The notes under the pieces were generated by a model, which did not search any database, had not been told where the DNA came from, and saw nothing but the letters and a program-made list of their open reading frames with translations. This document shows positions 34,759 to 46,195 of a stretch of 60,000 nucleotides of DNA, one piece after another (the first letter of the stretch is position 1; each line of letters begins with the position of its first letter). The DNA comes from Cylindrodendrum hubeiense (Eukaryota > Ascomycota > Sordariomycetes > Hypocreales > Nectriaceae). The DNA lies in assembly GCA_014621425.1 (NCBI GenBank), contig JAANBB010000002.1, forward strand, positions 1-60,000. Direction: 5' to 3'. Made by a program: the position numbers and the translations under genes.

Positions 34759-35905
34759 TGGAAGGGACCTCTCCTGTATTTCGTTATCACATACGATACC
34801 GTAGATATATAACTCTGTTTATCAACCTGTTCTACTCTACAATTCGATGCTATGAAAGGTACCCCTAGGCATATCGCTATTAAGGATTTGCCTCAACGTG
34901 ATGCGATCTTAACAACACTCGTATACTATAATGATCAAAAATGCTCTTGGTTAAATTACCTCTCGCTGTATGTCTGAAGTTCAAAGAACCGCCTCAATGA
35001 TAAAGTCACCAAAGAGATAAAGTAAAGAGAAAAAGGAAATCAGCTACAATCCTATGCTATTCATGTTCACTCCTCCAGCTGGTGATATTTTCAGATCAAC
35101 CTGTATTATAGAAATTACAATACCTGAGTAATAGTAATGATTAGATTATTAATACATGCCTTGCTTAACAGTGATTTTAATTTTGAGCTCCAGATTAGAT
35201 AGCTACCTAATCTGCTATTGTATAAATATTTATCATAGGGTATTTACGTAGTCCAGTGCAGTAATAACACCTAAGAGTATAGTGTACTATAGCTTCAAAC
35301 TTGCTTTCAGTATTACTTAATAATCATTAATATAATATACTATATTATATTAAACTTCTTAACTTAATTTATGGTAATGATTGATGGCACATAGATGGTG
35401 GAGTATATTTGCGATTAATATTCCTGCAATGACGTCGCTGATCGTGAATGATTGCACGTACTACGACCAATTTGGTTTCTATTTACCAGAAAGAAGACTC
35501 TCTATTGAGATGGCATAGACTCTTTATACTACACGACGCTATTTGAGATGCCACAGCACAAACTAACTGCTTTAAGATGCATTTTTACCTTTTCACGTAG
35601 TGCATCATTCCGGTGCGAACCGCTCACGCCAAGTCTTTTACACAACTCAGCACCCTCGATGGGTGGTAGTAGCGGCTCGATTTAGCGAGACAGGTTGATA
35701 TGATGACCCATTTGAGGATTGATATGCTTCGGCCCTCAAAAAACACTTCTCAAGATAAAATCAGTGTAAATATTTGTTAATGTATCAAGCGTAAGTTTCC
35801 AACAAGTTCTATTTATCTTTAGTGACAAATTGCCCACAAAATTGATACATTAGATAGTCCGTCAAACGTTCAAATGCTTGAACAGGTTGAGATGACCGTC
35901 CCAAA
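34759..35905. other. AT-rich intergenic interval
   Basis: About 1.15 kb with no open frame of note. The part at 35080-35400 is notably AT-rich (TATAATATACTATATTATAT) and may be a short RIP-affected repeat relic. No element structure is recognised. Confidence 0.5.
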
Positions 35906-37486
35906 TCACTCAACATCATCCCTGTACGCTGTAGTCAAAAAATCAGCCTTCTCCTTGACCAAGGCTTCGCCGCTAAAGACCGTGTAGTCACAATGCTCCA
36001 CCTCTTCCATCGACTCCCATGGGCCACGGTTGAGTCGCGCAAACCCAAAAATGATGGCAATGCCCCCGAGAGCTACAAAAACGCAAGCTGCACTCAGTGA
36101 GCACCCTCTGTAAGCAGACCAACGGATCCCGTCATAGTATGGATACTCGAGAGAACCAAATGCATTGGGGCTCCACCAAGTAGTCGCTACTTCAGGACCA
36201 AATGGCTGATCACCTGTTGCGACAAGCTCGAACTTTGGACCACGAACATTGTTCAATGCTCCGGGTCCCCAACCTGCCATAACAGCTCGTAGAAAAGCAT
36301 CCACTCCTTTGGCTATACCTGAATCCTCGGAACTAGTGATACGATCGACCCAGTTCCAGATATAAGGGAGAGATCCATTCGCACACTCTGTGTTGGGTGC
36401 ATCATTGTCAATGGACAAAATGTCTACATCATAAGCCGTCGAACAGTCGTTGACATCGAGACCGTCAATCTCTCTTACAACGAGTGCAACTGCGTAACGA
36501 ATGTTGTATGTAAGACGCTGCGTGACTGGCACGCTCTTTGGGATGCTTCCACTATCATTATCGTCGCTGAGCCAAGGTCCGTGTCGCGCCCACTGAATCT
36601 GAACAATCCCTGGTTCAACGATACGGTAGTCAACGACAGCATGATCCTGCTTGGCGCCATCGCCAAACCAGTGCTTGTTCGAAGTCTGCGTCCTCATCCA
36701 ACCAGCATGGTCCCTTGTCATCTCGAATGGCCCGTTTTCAATTGTTAAATTGGCGACCATCACAGATTCCCGGCTGGTAAGGTCCCCTGAATGGAGGTCA
36801 AGAGGTTGGAACGCTCTTTGGCAATCGAATGCACCAAGCATTACGAGGGTCGACGGCGGCACGTCTGATTCGTCTTCTGAATAAACTTCAACTTGATCGA
36901 GTGGTTGAATAAAATATCGACCCTCATCATTCCACATCCCATCATCGAGCCATGGGCTTATTAGGTTGTCGCTGGGGCCAATAGGAGGAGGCGCAGATAG
37001 CTTCAACAACGTGTGATCGAAGGTGCTGTTTAACCAAATGTCGATTTGGACGATACCAAACTGGTACCCAAGGGAAGCAGCGAAGCATTTTATGAGAAAC
37101 AGGTACCCCAAGCCCAATCGTATCAGCCTTCGAGAAAGCTGGCCGTTCTCCCGTTTATCGTTCAGTCTGGGGTACCGCTTTGAGAGTTGACTGCAGCGAC
37201 AGGTGGTCAAGTGAGTGTATGCTTCCCCCAGCCCATACAGGAAAAGTCCGAGGCTGACGGCGAGGATAGAAACCCAAGAGTAAATGCTGAGATGCGCAAA
37301 AACAAGAAAGGCGCGGTCGAAGGAACTGTTAAGGGGCGTTTCTCTTTCCAACTCGATGGATCCGGACTTGGGATTGAGAAGGGCGTTGAGGCCGACAAAG
37401 AGGAACAACAGGCCAGCACCAAAGAGTGCTGCAAGCGAGAACGGGCCGAGGATTCGGATGCGCGAGAGGACGTTGGGTCGAGACAT
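35906..37486 (-). CDS. Fungal multi-span membrane protein of unknown function
   Basis: A single exon of 526 residues from ATG at 37486. Hydrophobic segments lie at about 14-35 (LAALFGAGLLFLFVGLNALL), 63-85 (LSIYSWVSILAVSLGLFLYG) and 122-140 (LIRLGLGYLFLIKCFAASLG). A large polar loop of about 330 residues follows (N-glycosylation sites; Trp- and Asp-rich segments such as WNDEGRYFIQPLDQVE). A last membrane span sits near 465-488 (LSAACVFVALGGIAIIFGFA), with a short acidic tail. The topology suggests a large extracellular or luminal domain between spans 3 and 4. I do not recognise a named family. The first ATG is used because it precedes the first span by only 13 residues. Confidence 0.8.
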   Translation of the reverse strand: MSRPNVLSRIRILGPFSLAALFGAGLLFLFVGLNALLNPKSGSIELERETPLNSSFDRAFLVFAHLSIYSWVSILAVSLGLFLYGLGEAYTHLTTCRCSQLSKRYPRLNDKRENGQLSRRLIRLGLGYLFLIKCFAASLGYQFGIVQIDIWLNSTFDHTLLKLSAPPPIGPSDNLISPWLDDGMWNDEGRYFIQPLDQVEVYSEDESDVPPSTLVMLGAFDCQRAFQPLDLHSGDLTSRESVMVANLTIENGPFEMTRDHAGWMRTQTSNKHWFGDGAKQDHAVVDYRIVEPGIVQIQWARHGPWLSDDNDSGSIPKSVPVTQRLTYNIRYAVALVVREIDGLDVNDCSTAYDVDILSIDNDAPNTECANGSLPYIWNWVDRITSSEDSGIAKGVDAFLRAVMAGWGPGALNNVRGPKFELVATGDQPFGPEVATTWWSPNAFGSLEYPYYDGIRWSAYRGCSLSAACVFVALGGIAIIFGFARLNRGPWESMEEVEHCDYTVFSGEALVKEKADFLTTAYRDDVE

Positions 37487-38662
37487 GATAGAAATGTCGA
37501 ATTTTTAGAGCCAAATTGTATCCGTGATAAGAGAGAATGGTAAGGGAGAAAGTGAGGGATAACATCATCCTAATACCCTTCACACCACTTTTCCTGTCGT
37601 ACAACTCCCCGCTCCAACTCGGAGCAGATGTCAGACGGGCACTTTTATTGGGGGAACTGAGGTCGTGTGAATGGACCAGAAAATGCTCTCATCCAATTGT
37701 TGAACAGCATGGCGTTCCGAAAGTGTACAATTCGTTTTATCTGGATTCAGCTGCAAGCCACGCGTATCAACTATACGAAGTACACCGCCCGCGGTGCTGA
37801 TTGAATGGACCTATCGGCCAGGCTTCCTTTACCTACGTGTACTTTTTTTAACCAAAAGTGTCAAATTAACGTCTCTGCCTTCGTGTTACCCCTATGGTGA
37901 CTCACTTCGTAATGTGCAAGCACGTGTTGAGCCGACTCTAGTTGGACTATTCCGGTTGTGGCTGTCTCCATCTAGTTGCTCGGACTTAGCAACGTGACAC
38001 ACTGTCAAATCCTAAATCATATTACCTATTAACTCATTGATTACAGGTCAGACTTTAGTCATCGCTTTGCTATACTTATTCTACATTCTAGTCTGTTCGG
38101 GATGGAGATGTCGCTCCAGACGAGACAGTGCATACGAAGCTCCTCGTACATGCATGTTGGCCTAATCATATCAGTAAAACTGATCTATATAAAGGCCGCA
38201 TGTCCGGTGAGCCTCATATTGCAGTGATGTGGTCAAGCTTACATGTTGTCTCGGGCGGAATATGAGCACGTAGGCATGCGCATGAGGGCTGTGACCAGTG
38301 TGTTTTCCCTATACATTTGAGTCGCAATTGCGCGTAGAATCGACGGCTTATATCACTCCCAAGAAGATTTGATCTGGTACTCTTAAGATTTCTCAATTGA
38401 GTGCTCTCTGACTCTCTCGTCGCTTAGGTGCTACAGGGCGAGTCCCCAAAAAGCGGTCCTACTAGCAACCCACCAAATGGGGCAAAGTACTCATATATGG
38501 AGGACTATCAAAGCTACGCTTATTTGACTTCTAAATTTAATTTTCACTCTTCGAGTCTTGGAGAAGGCCTTATTATTGAGAGGTAATGTGGAGCTAAGAG
38601 TGCAAAGAATTTCATGCAGATTATGACAATGGAGACTGCCCTAGTGACAATTTTTGTTGTAT
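37487..38662. other. Intergenic interval, no gene seen
   Basis: About 1.2 kb between two minus-strand genes, holding the promoter of the membrane-protein gene and the 3' end of the Caps_synth gene. No coding structure is recognised. Confidence 0.55.
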
Positions 38663-39934
38663 TTAAACTTCTCGGAGTAAAGGGCCCGTTTTATATGGCT
38701 CGATTACCTTGAATTCCTGCCTTGTCGGTAGCTCTACTGGGTTCCAATGTGAAGTCCCGTATCTGAGCCAGTGTCCGTAGGTTCCAGGCACATCATCGGC
38801 CCCAGTATGTTTCCTCCAGAGCGACCCTAATGTGTCTCCCAGAACCCTCAAAATCAGTCCATGGGCTAGCTTGAAGCCAAAGCTTTTCTTGAGACATGCT
38901 TCCACAATTTCCCGAGCCTTTTGTTGATCCGCACTCTCCGCCTCTCCCTCTTTCGGTAAAGGAAGCGACATGAGCTCAAACTGTTTGGGCCCATTCCACG
39001 AGGTCATCTCGTTGATGAGTTGTGACCCAACCATATAGTCGATGGCAAATATATTGTTGGCGCAATACTTCGGTCCGTTCCATCCGTCCTCTTCATCCAA
39101 TAGTCCCATGACCAGCGTCATTGCCTGACCTTGGATAATGTAATCTGATAACATCTTACTGACTTCTTGAGGACCAAACACTTTGCCATCTTCTTCAAAC
39201 GAAAGACTTGAGCCCATGAGTGGAACTCCTTTTAGAAGTGGGCTGCTATGCATGCCCTCGGTGCTTGTCCTGCCGCCATCGGCAGCCCAGAGCTCCAGTA
39301 AGAGCCTGTGGGACCTCAGGAAGAGAGGGTTATTCTTTTTCGAGGCAAGAAAATAATTGGTCAAGCTGCGATCGTCCACCCCGCCGCAATTGTAGGACAG
39401 GATTTCGTATGGCGACTCCGAGTTTGCAACGGTCTCATTCCACATGCGGTCCAAGTCACCGATCTGGATGAAGCCCACATCCGCGTATACCCCTCCGTAT
39501 TTGAGTAGTAGGGGCCATCGGACAAGGTCAGAGGTGTGTTGCAGGGCGTAATCTCCCTCAATTGTACCGTCGGTAAATGCACGGGGAAAGGTGTCCGGAT
39601 CGTTCAAATCGAGAACATTGGCGACATTGAGAGGTGACGAAGGGTTGCGATCGACGACTCTTACCACCCAACCCTTTTTCGAAAATCGTCTATGCCATGA
39701 GCGAACGGTGCGTTGAGTATAAGGGTGCATATGAGAGAAGCCTTGGTGCCAAAAGAACCAGATATTCTTCTCGTCCGAGATTGCCCTGGGATGGAGGAGG
39801 TCGTAGTCCACCTCCGAGTCTGGTCGTGCATCGAGAGCCTCATTGGGGATGGCATCAACACCCTCCGGGATAGGATACGGCTGAGACTCCATGTTGTAAT
39901 TGTGGCGATCCCGTGTAGTATTGAGAAATAGCAT
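38663..39934 (-). CDS. Caps_synth-type glycosyltransferase (GT32-like)
   Basis: From the first in-frame ATG (39934) it encodes 423 residues. The frame stays open upstream to 40051 with a hydrophobic segment (FLNLIVIFAFLQPPLLMLF) but no ATG, so a missed 5' exon with a signal anchor is possible; a CTTCTCACAG acceptor-like site precedes it. The body reads NIWFFWHQGFSHMHPYTQRT, RSWHRRFSKKGWVVRVVDRN, then HTSDLVRWPLLLKYGGVYAD, which carries the D-x-D-like sugar-nucleotide site, and STEGMHSSPLLKGVPLMGSS. The C-terminus (FGFKLAHGLILRVLGDTLGS, DDVPGTYGHWLRYGTSHW) is also typical. This is the fungal version of the capsule polysaccharide synthesis family. It likely transfers sugar in the secretory pathway. 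The acceptor is unknown. Confidence 0.85.
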   Translation of the reverse strand: MLFLNTTRDRHNYNMESQPYPIPEGVDAIPNEALDARPDSEVDYDLLHPRAISDEKNIWFFWHQGFSHMHPYTQRTVRSWHRRFSKKGWVVRVVDRNPSSPLNVANVLDLNDPDTFPRAFTDGTIEGDYALQHTSDLVRWPLLLKYGGVYADVGFIQIGDLDRMWNETVANSESPYEILSYNCGGVDDRSLTNYFLASKKNNPLFLRSHRLLLELWAADGGRTSTEGMHSSPLLKGVPLMGSSLSFEEDGKVFGPQEVSKMLSDYIIQGQAMTLVMGLLDEEDGWNGPKYCANNIFAIDYMVGSQLINEMTSWNGPKQFELMSLPLPKEGEAESADQQKAREIVEACLKKSFGFKLAHGLILRVLGDTLGSLWRKHTGADDVPGTYGHWLRYGTSHWNPVELPTRQEFKVIEPYKTGPLLREV

Positions 39935-41818
39935 TAACAGTGGTGGTTGGAGAAATGCAAAGATCACAATGAGATTCAAAAATGACGTGGGTGGTAAAAT
40001 GTTCCCAATCTTAACTGTGAGAAGATGTATATTTGGTTGAGGGCGAGTCACGGTTGGTTTATGTATTAGCAGTGGCCAAAATCACGGGATCAAGAAGAGC
40101 GATTGCGTTAGCGCTTATTCTACGATGTAATGTCGTTATCACCGCTTCTGTATTTGCTCCAAATGACTCATGATGAGCACACTGGAAAATAGTCTCAATT
40201 AGGCAAGGCGGTTGGTGGACATAGTGGATACTGGTTCTCACCAGAGGAACAAAAGAGGCAGGTCCGTTTTACAGTGACTCAAGCTGACCGGTTTTCCCCA
40301 GCAATCCACTGATTTGTTCCTTTCTCCCCAACACTGCCTCTTTTATTTCAGATTTCTCGATTGTTAACCCCGCAGATGACTAATCGGCATGCAAAGACGC
40401 GCGCTTGTAGTCTAGGTAATATATTAGTGACTATGAGGTCCTGCTTTTTGTACCGGGGTATATCTATGACCATACAAACCATACCAACCGTTGTGAATCT
40501 ACCTTTCTATAGTTGGCGTGTACCCTATTAAATCAATGCCAATTGTGGCCAGTCATGTCAAGTTTCCAAGCCGTGACTTAGGTTTTCAAGCTCCTCCCCC
40601 AGGCTATTTCCGTCCTTGCTCACCCCGGAAACTCCACTTAATAAATGATGTCCGATGCAGAGAGTGTCAATTTCATTTCTATCCTGCTCTAACACGGCCT
40701 GTTTGCGAATGTCGTCTGCAGCCTCCACGCGCGATCCGAAGGTCGCAGCAGCGGTTGTCGGAACAGAAACAGCAGCGCGGGAAGTGACATCACTACCACA
40801 GTATCATGTCAGTTATCTTGGCCTGATTGAAAGTAGAGGACATTTCTCACATCTCCTTTGGAGGAGTCCGGTTATGAGTCCAATTGGGCCTTGAATCCGA
40901 CTCGGGTACCATGTTTTGTTGGATACCCGATTCAAGCAGGCTAATTTGATGCGACATGATGGCTTGCAAAGTATTTTCGACGGAGATTGTGTGTTGGACT
41001 GATGTTGTCATTGATACAATTAGACTTAGTTGTACTCAAACTATTTTACAACCGGCTTATTACTGAGGGCGCTTTCAACCTTTCATCTGTACCCTTTGTC
41101 GCCTATGAGTGCCCATATGCGAGTTCGTTCCTTTGCAACTAAGCAAAAGTATCATTGCAATGAGTACCCATGCATGTCGATCAATGTCGTATCGGTCCAT
41201 GCGTGGGCGTATATGTACCAATGTGTGAACGAGTTGCACAGATCTCATCCCGGCGGTTAGTTAACGCGCTCCTTGTGAGAATATGGGGTTCTACGTACAT
41301 GCTTTCCTCTTCCCCTCTAGCACAATTTCAATATCCAATTGGCAGTTTGCTGATCAATGAGTATGTTTGCATAATATCGTACAATCTCCTTGGTTGTCCA
41401 TGTTGTTAACCTTTGTCACTGGTCGGTGACACACTAGGATAATCATGGGGGCGATCGTCCATATTGGGCGAATACTCGGCGCCTGGTCATCTGACAGTTC
41501 CGCACATATGTGCGTCTGTGGCTTATCTCATCTGAGTATCACGCATATGTGTGTCGGCAAGCTGAAAGCCGCCAAGTCTTGTCGCCACACACTTCCCTAC
41601 CTGGTTTAGCGTGCGCATATGGGGTTGTCTTGACTCCCGAATTCACACATAAGTGAGAGCCTCGTTCAAATTCAGTCGTTATTCGATTCATCCATCGGGC
41701 GTTCTTTCCCTCTCACAAGCTGATCTCGCGCTGCCTTGTCGCGAGGTGAGCCCTAGTCTCTAAACCCAACATTCGCTGTCTGTTACTTCATACAATATTG
41801 TTCTAGCTGTCGCGGAAA
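39935..41818. other. Divergent intergenic region with palindromic sites
   Basis: About 1.9 kb between the divergently transcribed Caps_synth and C2H2-type genes, with no coding structure. It holds an inverted repeat at 40889-40936 (TTGAATC, CGGGTA halves) and a cluster of CATATG-centred sites at 41501-41650. Confidence 0.55.
41501..41552. promoter_or_regulatory. Cluster of CATATG-centred palindromes
   Basis: CGCACATATGTGCG at 41501-41514 is a perfect 14-bp palindrome. ACGCATATGTGT at 41541-41552 is a near copy. A third related site (GTGCGCATATGG) is near 41611 and a half-like site (CACACATAAGTGAG) near 41644. CANNTG cores are bound by bHLH factors (established). Here that role is only inferred from spacing and position, 170-320 bp upstream of the gene at 41819. 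Confidence 0.35.
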
Positions 41819-44441
41819 ATGATCCAGAACACCCATGGGCCACGGAAAATACCAGGTATAGTCGGTCTAAAATTTGGTTCTCATCTTTGCGAAACGCGCT
41901 GATTGTGTTTGTCTGTCGCCGGCCAGATCCTGGAAAGCGCCAGCGATTGAAACAGGGACAATTCGATATCTCGAGACAGAGATACTCAGAACCCATGCCC
42001 TCCTCGAAGCTCAGTGAAGAATGGGTACCGCATGATATTATGTCACCTCCAGACCCAAACCAAAAGCCCCCATGCGTTTTGTCAAAGTCTAGTATGATGG
42101 ATCTCTCCAGTACATCTACTGGATGGCAGATCCCTGGCCAGCTTGACACTCGGCCGTCCACCAAAGGCGATGAGCCGAATTATATCATACTAAGGCCGCC
42201 TCAATTAGACCACTATTGCTGTTGTCAAGTCAACCAGGACAACATGTCTCCGAAAATGGGGCCATCCCTTCCACATTGTCGCGTTATCAATGGTCACCAC
42301 ACCAACCTCTATTCGTGCAGTTCTGAACAAGCCCACCTGTGCTCATGGCATGGCGTCTCATTTCAAGCACCCCCCAGCAATCAAAGCAGCTGGAAAGATT
42401 TCTCTGAAGCTATGTCTTCCCCTCTTGCTCCCTTTCCGCCTCCTATGTCGATTCATACTCCGACCACGGTTTCATCTCCGGCCTCAGTTTCCCCTGTTGA
42501 AACACCGCGACTTGGATGCGCACCGTATGCTGACAATCCGTCATTTTTATCTCTTGAGTCACTCGAATCACTTGAATCCCTTGACAGTGCATTCAGTATG
42601 GCGGGCTTTCTACCCAATGAGAATGATCATTATATGACGGAGGTAGTGGATCATCTCGAACCTCAACCTGAGGACACCAGGTCATATCCGCGTCCAAAAC
42701 GAATCGGTTCAAAAGGTTTCGAGAGAAAGAAATATGTACCTCAATTCCCAGATTCACCGCGCCCAGCAAATGCTTCTCTTGTGCAGAATGGTGCAAATCC
42801 TACGGACAGACGATTCATCCCTGTGATGCATAATAGCCCCAGGAAATTGATACAACCTTTAGCTCAGGGTGTAAAAGGATGCACTGCGCTCAATAGCATT
42901 ATTAACACCGATATCTCTAGATTTGAGCAAGAGCTTGCTGCGACATCCCACTTTGAGGAGAATATCGCTGGTGAAGATGATGCAATTTCTTTTGGCCGAT
43001 CACCCTCACCGTGGCTAGAGCGTTGGTATGAAAATGACGGCGAACAGGATTTTGTTGAGTTTGCGGCTAAGACCATAGCACAAGCTGGTATTCAGGGCGA
43101 TACTGTGCCTGGGTTTTACCTCACAGCGACAGATACATCCGGGAGTGGAGGTCAAAAGCCAGCGGGAGATGGACCAAAGTCCAATGTCAGGCAAACTCAA
43201 AGGACATTTCTGGGTCTGAATGAACAAACAAAAAGATTGAGTGAAGACCAAGGCGAGGGTAACGAAGATGATGGTCCACCGGAGCCAAAGAGACAGCGGG
43301 TAATGCAGCCGCCAGATGGAAATGTGCGCCCGAAGCTGATGTACGCGTGCCCCTACCAGAAGAGGTATCCCGCTACTGAGCTACTATGCGGTTTACCCCA
43401 CGGTGCGAAAAGATGGTTTGGTTGGGAATCAGTCTCTAGAGTCAAGTGAGTTCAGACAATACAGTTTATCGCAACTATTCCTAACGCCTAGAAGGCAACA
43501 TCTTCTCGAAAGTCACGGCATGGACTATCACTGCCGAAATTGTTGGAAAGCATTCAAGAAAGTAGAAAGTGCAGTCCGCTGTCAAGAAGAGAGAAATTGT
43601 ACGCAGAGGGATCCTGCGCCAAAGAAGTGGCTGTCCGATGTCCAAATTATGAGGTTACGGGCAGAAAGATTTCCCAGCCAAGGCGACGATGGATGGTATC
43701 GCATCTTCGGGTTGCTTTTCCAAGATGAGAAGGAGAATGGGGAAGAAGGCTTCAGGGCTAGGTACACCCCATGTATGTGTTCTCTTATTGATTTGGAGTG
43801 AGTAGACGTTGACTTGATGTCTTGTTGAAGATTACTGTAAAGCAGATGACACGAGCAAGTCAAGCCTCTTGACTCCGTCGAGTGGTGCGACACCGAGCAG
43901 TATCTGGACGCCAAGCACAAATTCGACAAGCGATACACCGAAGTCTATGGATATGACACGACCAATACCCCGTAATACGCAAGATGATCCTAGGGCTGAA
44001 GATGTGACATTGTCGGAACTCTTGAACGAAATCATCGATGGTTCAGCGGGACTAGACAGCACAGCAGAGGGCAATGGACTAACAACAGGCAACGGCTTCT
44101 CAGGTGACTCCATTCCGGATACGCCATTGTGGCCCTCAGAGAACATCCTTTTTGATCAGCCCATCTCTGCCAATATCACTGACGATATATTTAATACAGC
44201 CTCCTCATGTTGCATCGCGTCGAAACCGTGTGGGTCATGTAGGCTCAAACAGAGAAACTTGGCGCTGCGATCGGAGAATGAGAAGTTGCGAAAAGCGTTT
44301 GAACTTATCAGAGCGACCCTTGAGGAGCATGAGGAATTACTCGTTGAGATAGAGGAAGAACGTCTGGTTGCTGTCGAGACAATGACCAAGCTGTGGCATA
44401 ATCAAGATAAGCTAAGAGGATATCTGCAGTGGGAGAAGTAG
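41819..44441 (+). CDS. Fungal C2H2-type zinc-finger regulator with coiled coil
   Basis: Four exons (41819-41855, 41927-43445, 43492-43772, 43846-44441) give 810 residues. The short first exon (MIQNTHGPRKIP) was chosen because its splice joins in frame to PGKRQRLKQG, whereas the downstream frame alone has no early ATG. The first 470 residues are Ser/Pro-rich and disordered. At about 480 comes a basic PEPKRQR segment. A zinc-binding region follows, familiar from fungal proteins: YACPYQKRYP, CGLPHGAKRWFGWESVSRVK, RQHLLESHGMDYHCRNCWKAF and EERNC, ending in a WYRIFGLLFQDE block. The C-terminal part has Ser/Thr-rich sequence and a leucine/glutamate coiled coil (LRKAFELIRATLEEHEELLV) after a CGSC pair. 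It is probably a nuclear regulator. Targets are unknown. Confidence 0.8.
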
Positions 44442-44674
44442 ATATCGTTAACAATTTTGTAACCGTTTTTGAACTGAATAAACTTTTCGTGATAATAATG
44501 CTGGAGACCTGTCTTGTTCTAGTAGAGAATCCTGCCTCATTGTTTGAAGCTGACGTGAATCTCTAAATGTGCAGCTACCCTAGAGACGCCACTAGCTTAG
44601 CGTGCTGCCGCATTCTTCTTCTGCCCCGCTGCCGCGGCATTTTTCTCCCCAACCATCAGCCGCGCGATAAGAAT

Positions 44675-45808
44675 ATGCCTACACCACGACAGTCTTGCGA
44701 TGCTTGTTTCCGGGGCCGGCGGAGATGTGATCTTGCATATCCAACCTGCACAAGATGTAGGAACAACAGGAGACCCTGTCGTTACGCGTCATCGGTCGGA
44801 ACACCGCAAACGCCGCGAACACCGCAGGCTAATGGGCTCGACAGCGTCAGCATTGCAGCTGGGGATCTAACGACCCAGGCCTTGTGCGCTGAGCTGGACT
44901 CAGGGCCCCATGAGTCAACCTCCGACTTTGGCTCGAGTCAAAGCAGTCTAATGGTAGAGTTGCTGAACTCGAGCATGCCAAATATGTCGGGACCTCTAGG
45001 CGATTTGCAGCCAGTGTCTGGGAGGACAGAAAGCTGGGAGTGGGCAATTGGGCAGTTCAAAAGCTTTCCAAGAGACTTTTTTATGACCTCAGAGACGGTC
45101 TTCATACACAAACAAATGACCCAGACGTCATTCCCCCAATCCCTGCGAACAGCCTTTAGTTTCTGTGGTGCATACAACTGCATCAACGAAACCAACAAAA
45201 GCACCCTGTTCCGAGTCCTAGATGCCGAGGTGTCCGAGTTGATCAAGCCAGTCGCAAATTCGACACTATTAGAAGATTTGGCAAGGATGCAGGCAATAGT
45301 CCTCTACCAAATCATTAGACTGTTTGATGGTGACCTCGAGCATCGAGCGCTTGGTGAGCAGCAGCACTACCTTCTCTCGGCACGGGCCCTGCAACTCTTG
45401 CAACGAGGCGAAAGCGAGCTCCGGGACGCACCGCCGACTTGGGAAACCTGGGTTCTCACTGAATCTATACGCCGGACGGTCATGATATCATTTGGATCGT
45501 ATGCATTGTATTCGACTTTCAAGCATGGAATCTGCACAGAACTACCAACAATGTCCATCCTACCCGTATCGGCGAAACAGAGCTTCTGGAACTCGCGTGA
45601 TACATATATCCAACAGTCTCACCTAGACGAAACGGTAAAGTATTTTGACTTCACAAAATTCTGGATCGTTTCCCCTCCAAGGAAGCTTGATCCGTATGAG
45701 AAATTGATCCTCGTGGCTTGCAAGGGATTGGAATCAGTCGAGGCTCTCAGCTTCCCTGACTATGTTGAGAGTTATGACTGTAGCCTATCCTGCTCTGCGA
45801 CCGCCTAA
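44675..45808 (+). CDS. Zn2Cys6 transcription factor
   Basis: Encodes 377 residues from ATG at 44675. An in-frame ATG at 44567 exists, but the extra 36 residues are not domain-like. The DNA-binding domain starts at once: SCDACFRGRRRCDLAYPTC, then TRCRNNRRPCRY, with the six cysteines in CX2CX6CX5CX2CX6C spacing. The rest is an alpha-helical regulatory region (MQAIVLYQIIRLFDGDLEHR, LLSARALQLLQRGES, ESIRRTVMISFGSYALYSTF) as in fungal-specific regulators. The 3' end is uncertain: a coding-like stretch continues just past the stop (ILNERYQEVTQPFDDNSTLL to a stop at about 45895), with a CTAAC branch-like site between, so a final intron may be missed. It lies 233 bp downstream of the C2H2-type gene on the same strand. 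Confidence 0.85.
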   Translation: MPTPRQSCDACFRGRRRCDLAYPTCTRCRNNRRPCRYASSVGTPQTPRTPQANGLDSVSIAAGDLTTQALCAELDSGPHESTSDFGSSQSSLMVELLNSSMPNMSGPLGDLQPVSGRTESWEWAIGQFKSFPRDFFMTSETVFIHKQMTQTSFPQSLRTAFSFCGAYNCINETNKSTLFRVLDAEVSELIKPVANSTLLEDLARMQAIVLYQIIRLFDGDLEHRALGEQQHYLLSARALQLLQRGESELRDAPPTWETWVLTESIRRTVMISFGSYALYSTFKHGICTELPTMSILPVSAKQSFWNSRDTYIQQSHLDETVKYFDFTKFWIVSPPRKLDPYEKLILVACKGLESVEALSFPDYVESYDCSLSCSATA

Positions 45809-46195
45809 CACATTCTCAACGAACGATACCAGGAGGTCACCCAACCATTTGACGACAACTCGACTCTGCTCAGAATTGTACTGTACAAGATGTAAATTTA
45901 TACTGCTTTTGGAACTTAACACACGTGTATTATAGAAAGACTCTTTTTCGGAGTGGAGTATCTTATTCGGAAAATTCTACTTTATGTCCAAGAACGCTAC
46001 AGCGACGGCGCTGGGTTGTTACTCTTGTCAAAGCTCTCTCCATTCGCTTGGCCCCATGACCACAAGCTTTGTCACTTGTCCTTAAGCCAAGTCAACTTGC
46101 TGCAAAGTGAAGATCGAGTTCTGGACCTTTTCATCATTGTTCAGTAGTGCAATGAGCTCTAGAATACTGTTTTGTTTCCCAACTCTCTCGTAGTC
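45809..46195. other. Intergenic between convergent genes
   Basis: Contains the possible extra 3' exon of the Zn2Cys6 gene (about 45830-45895) and the shared terminator region. A 64-residue frame at 45953 is not supported. Confidence 0.5.
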
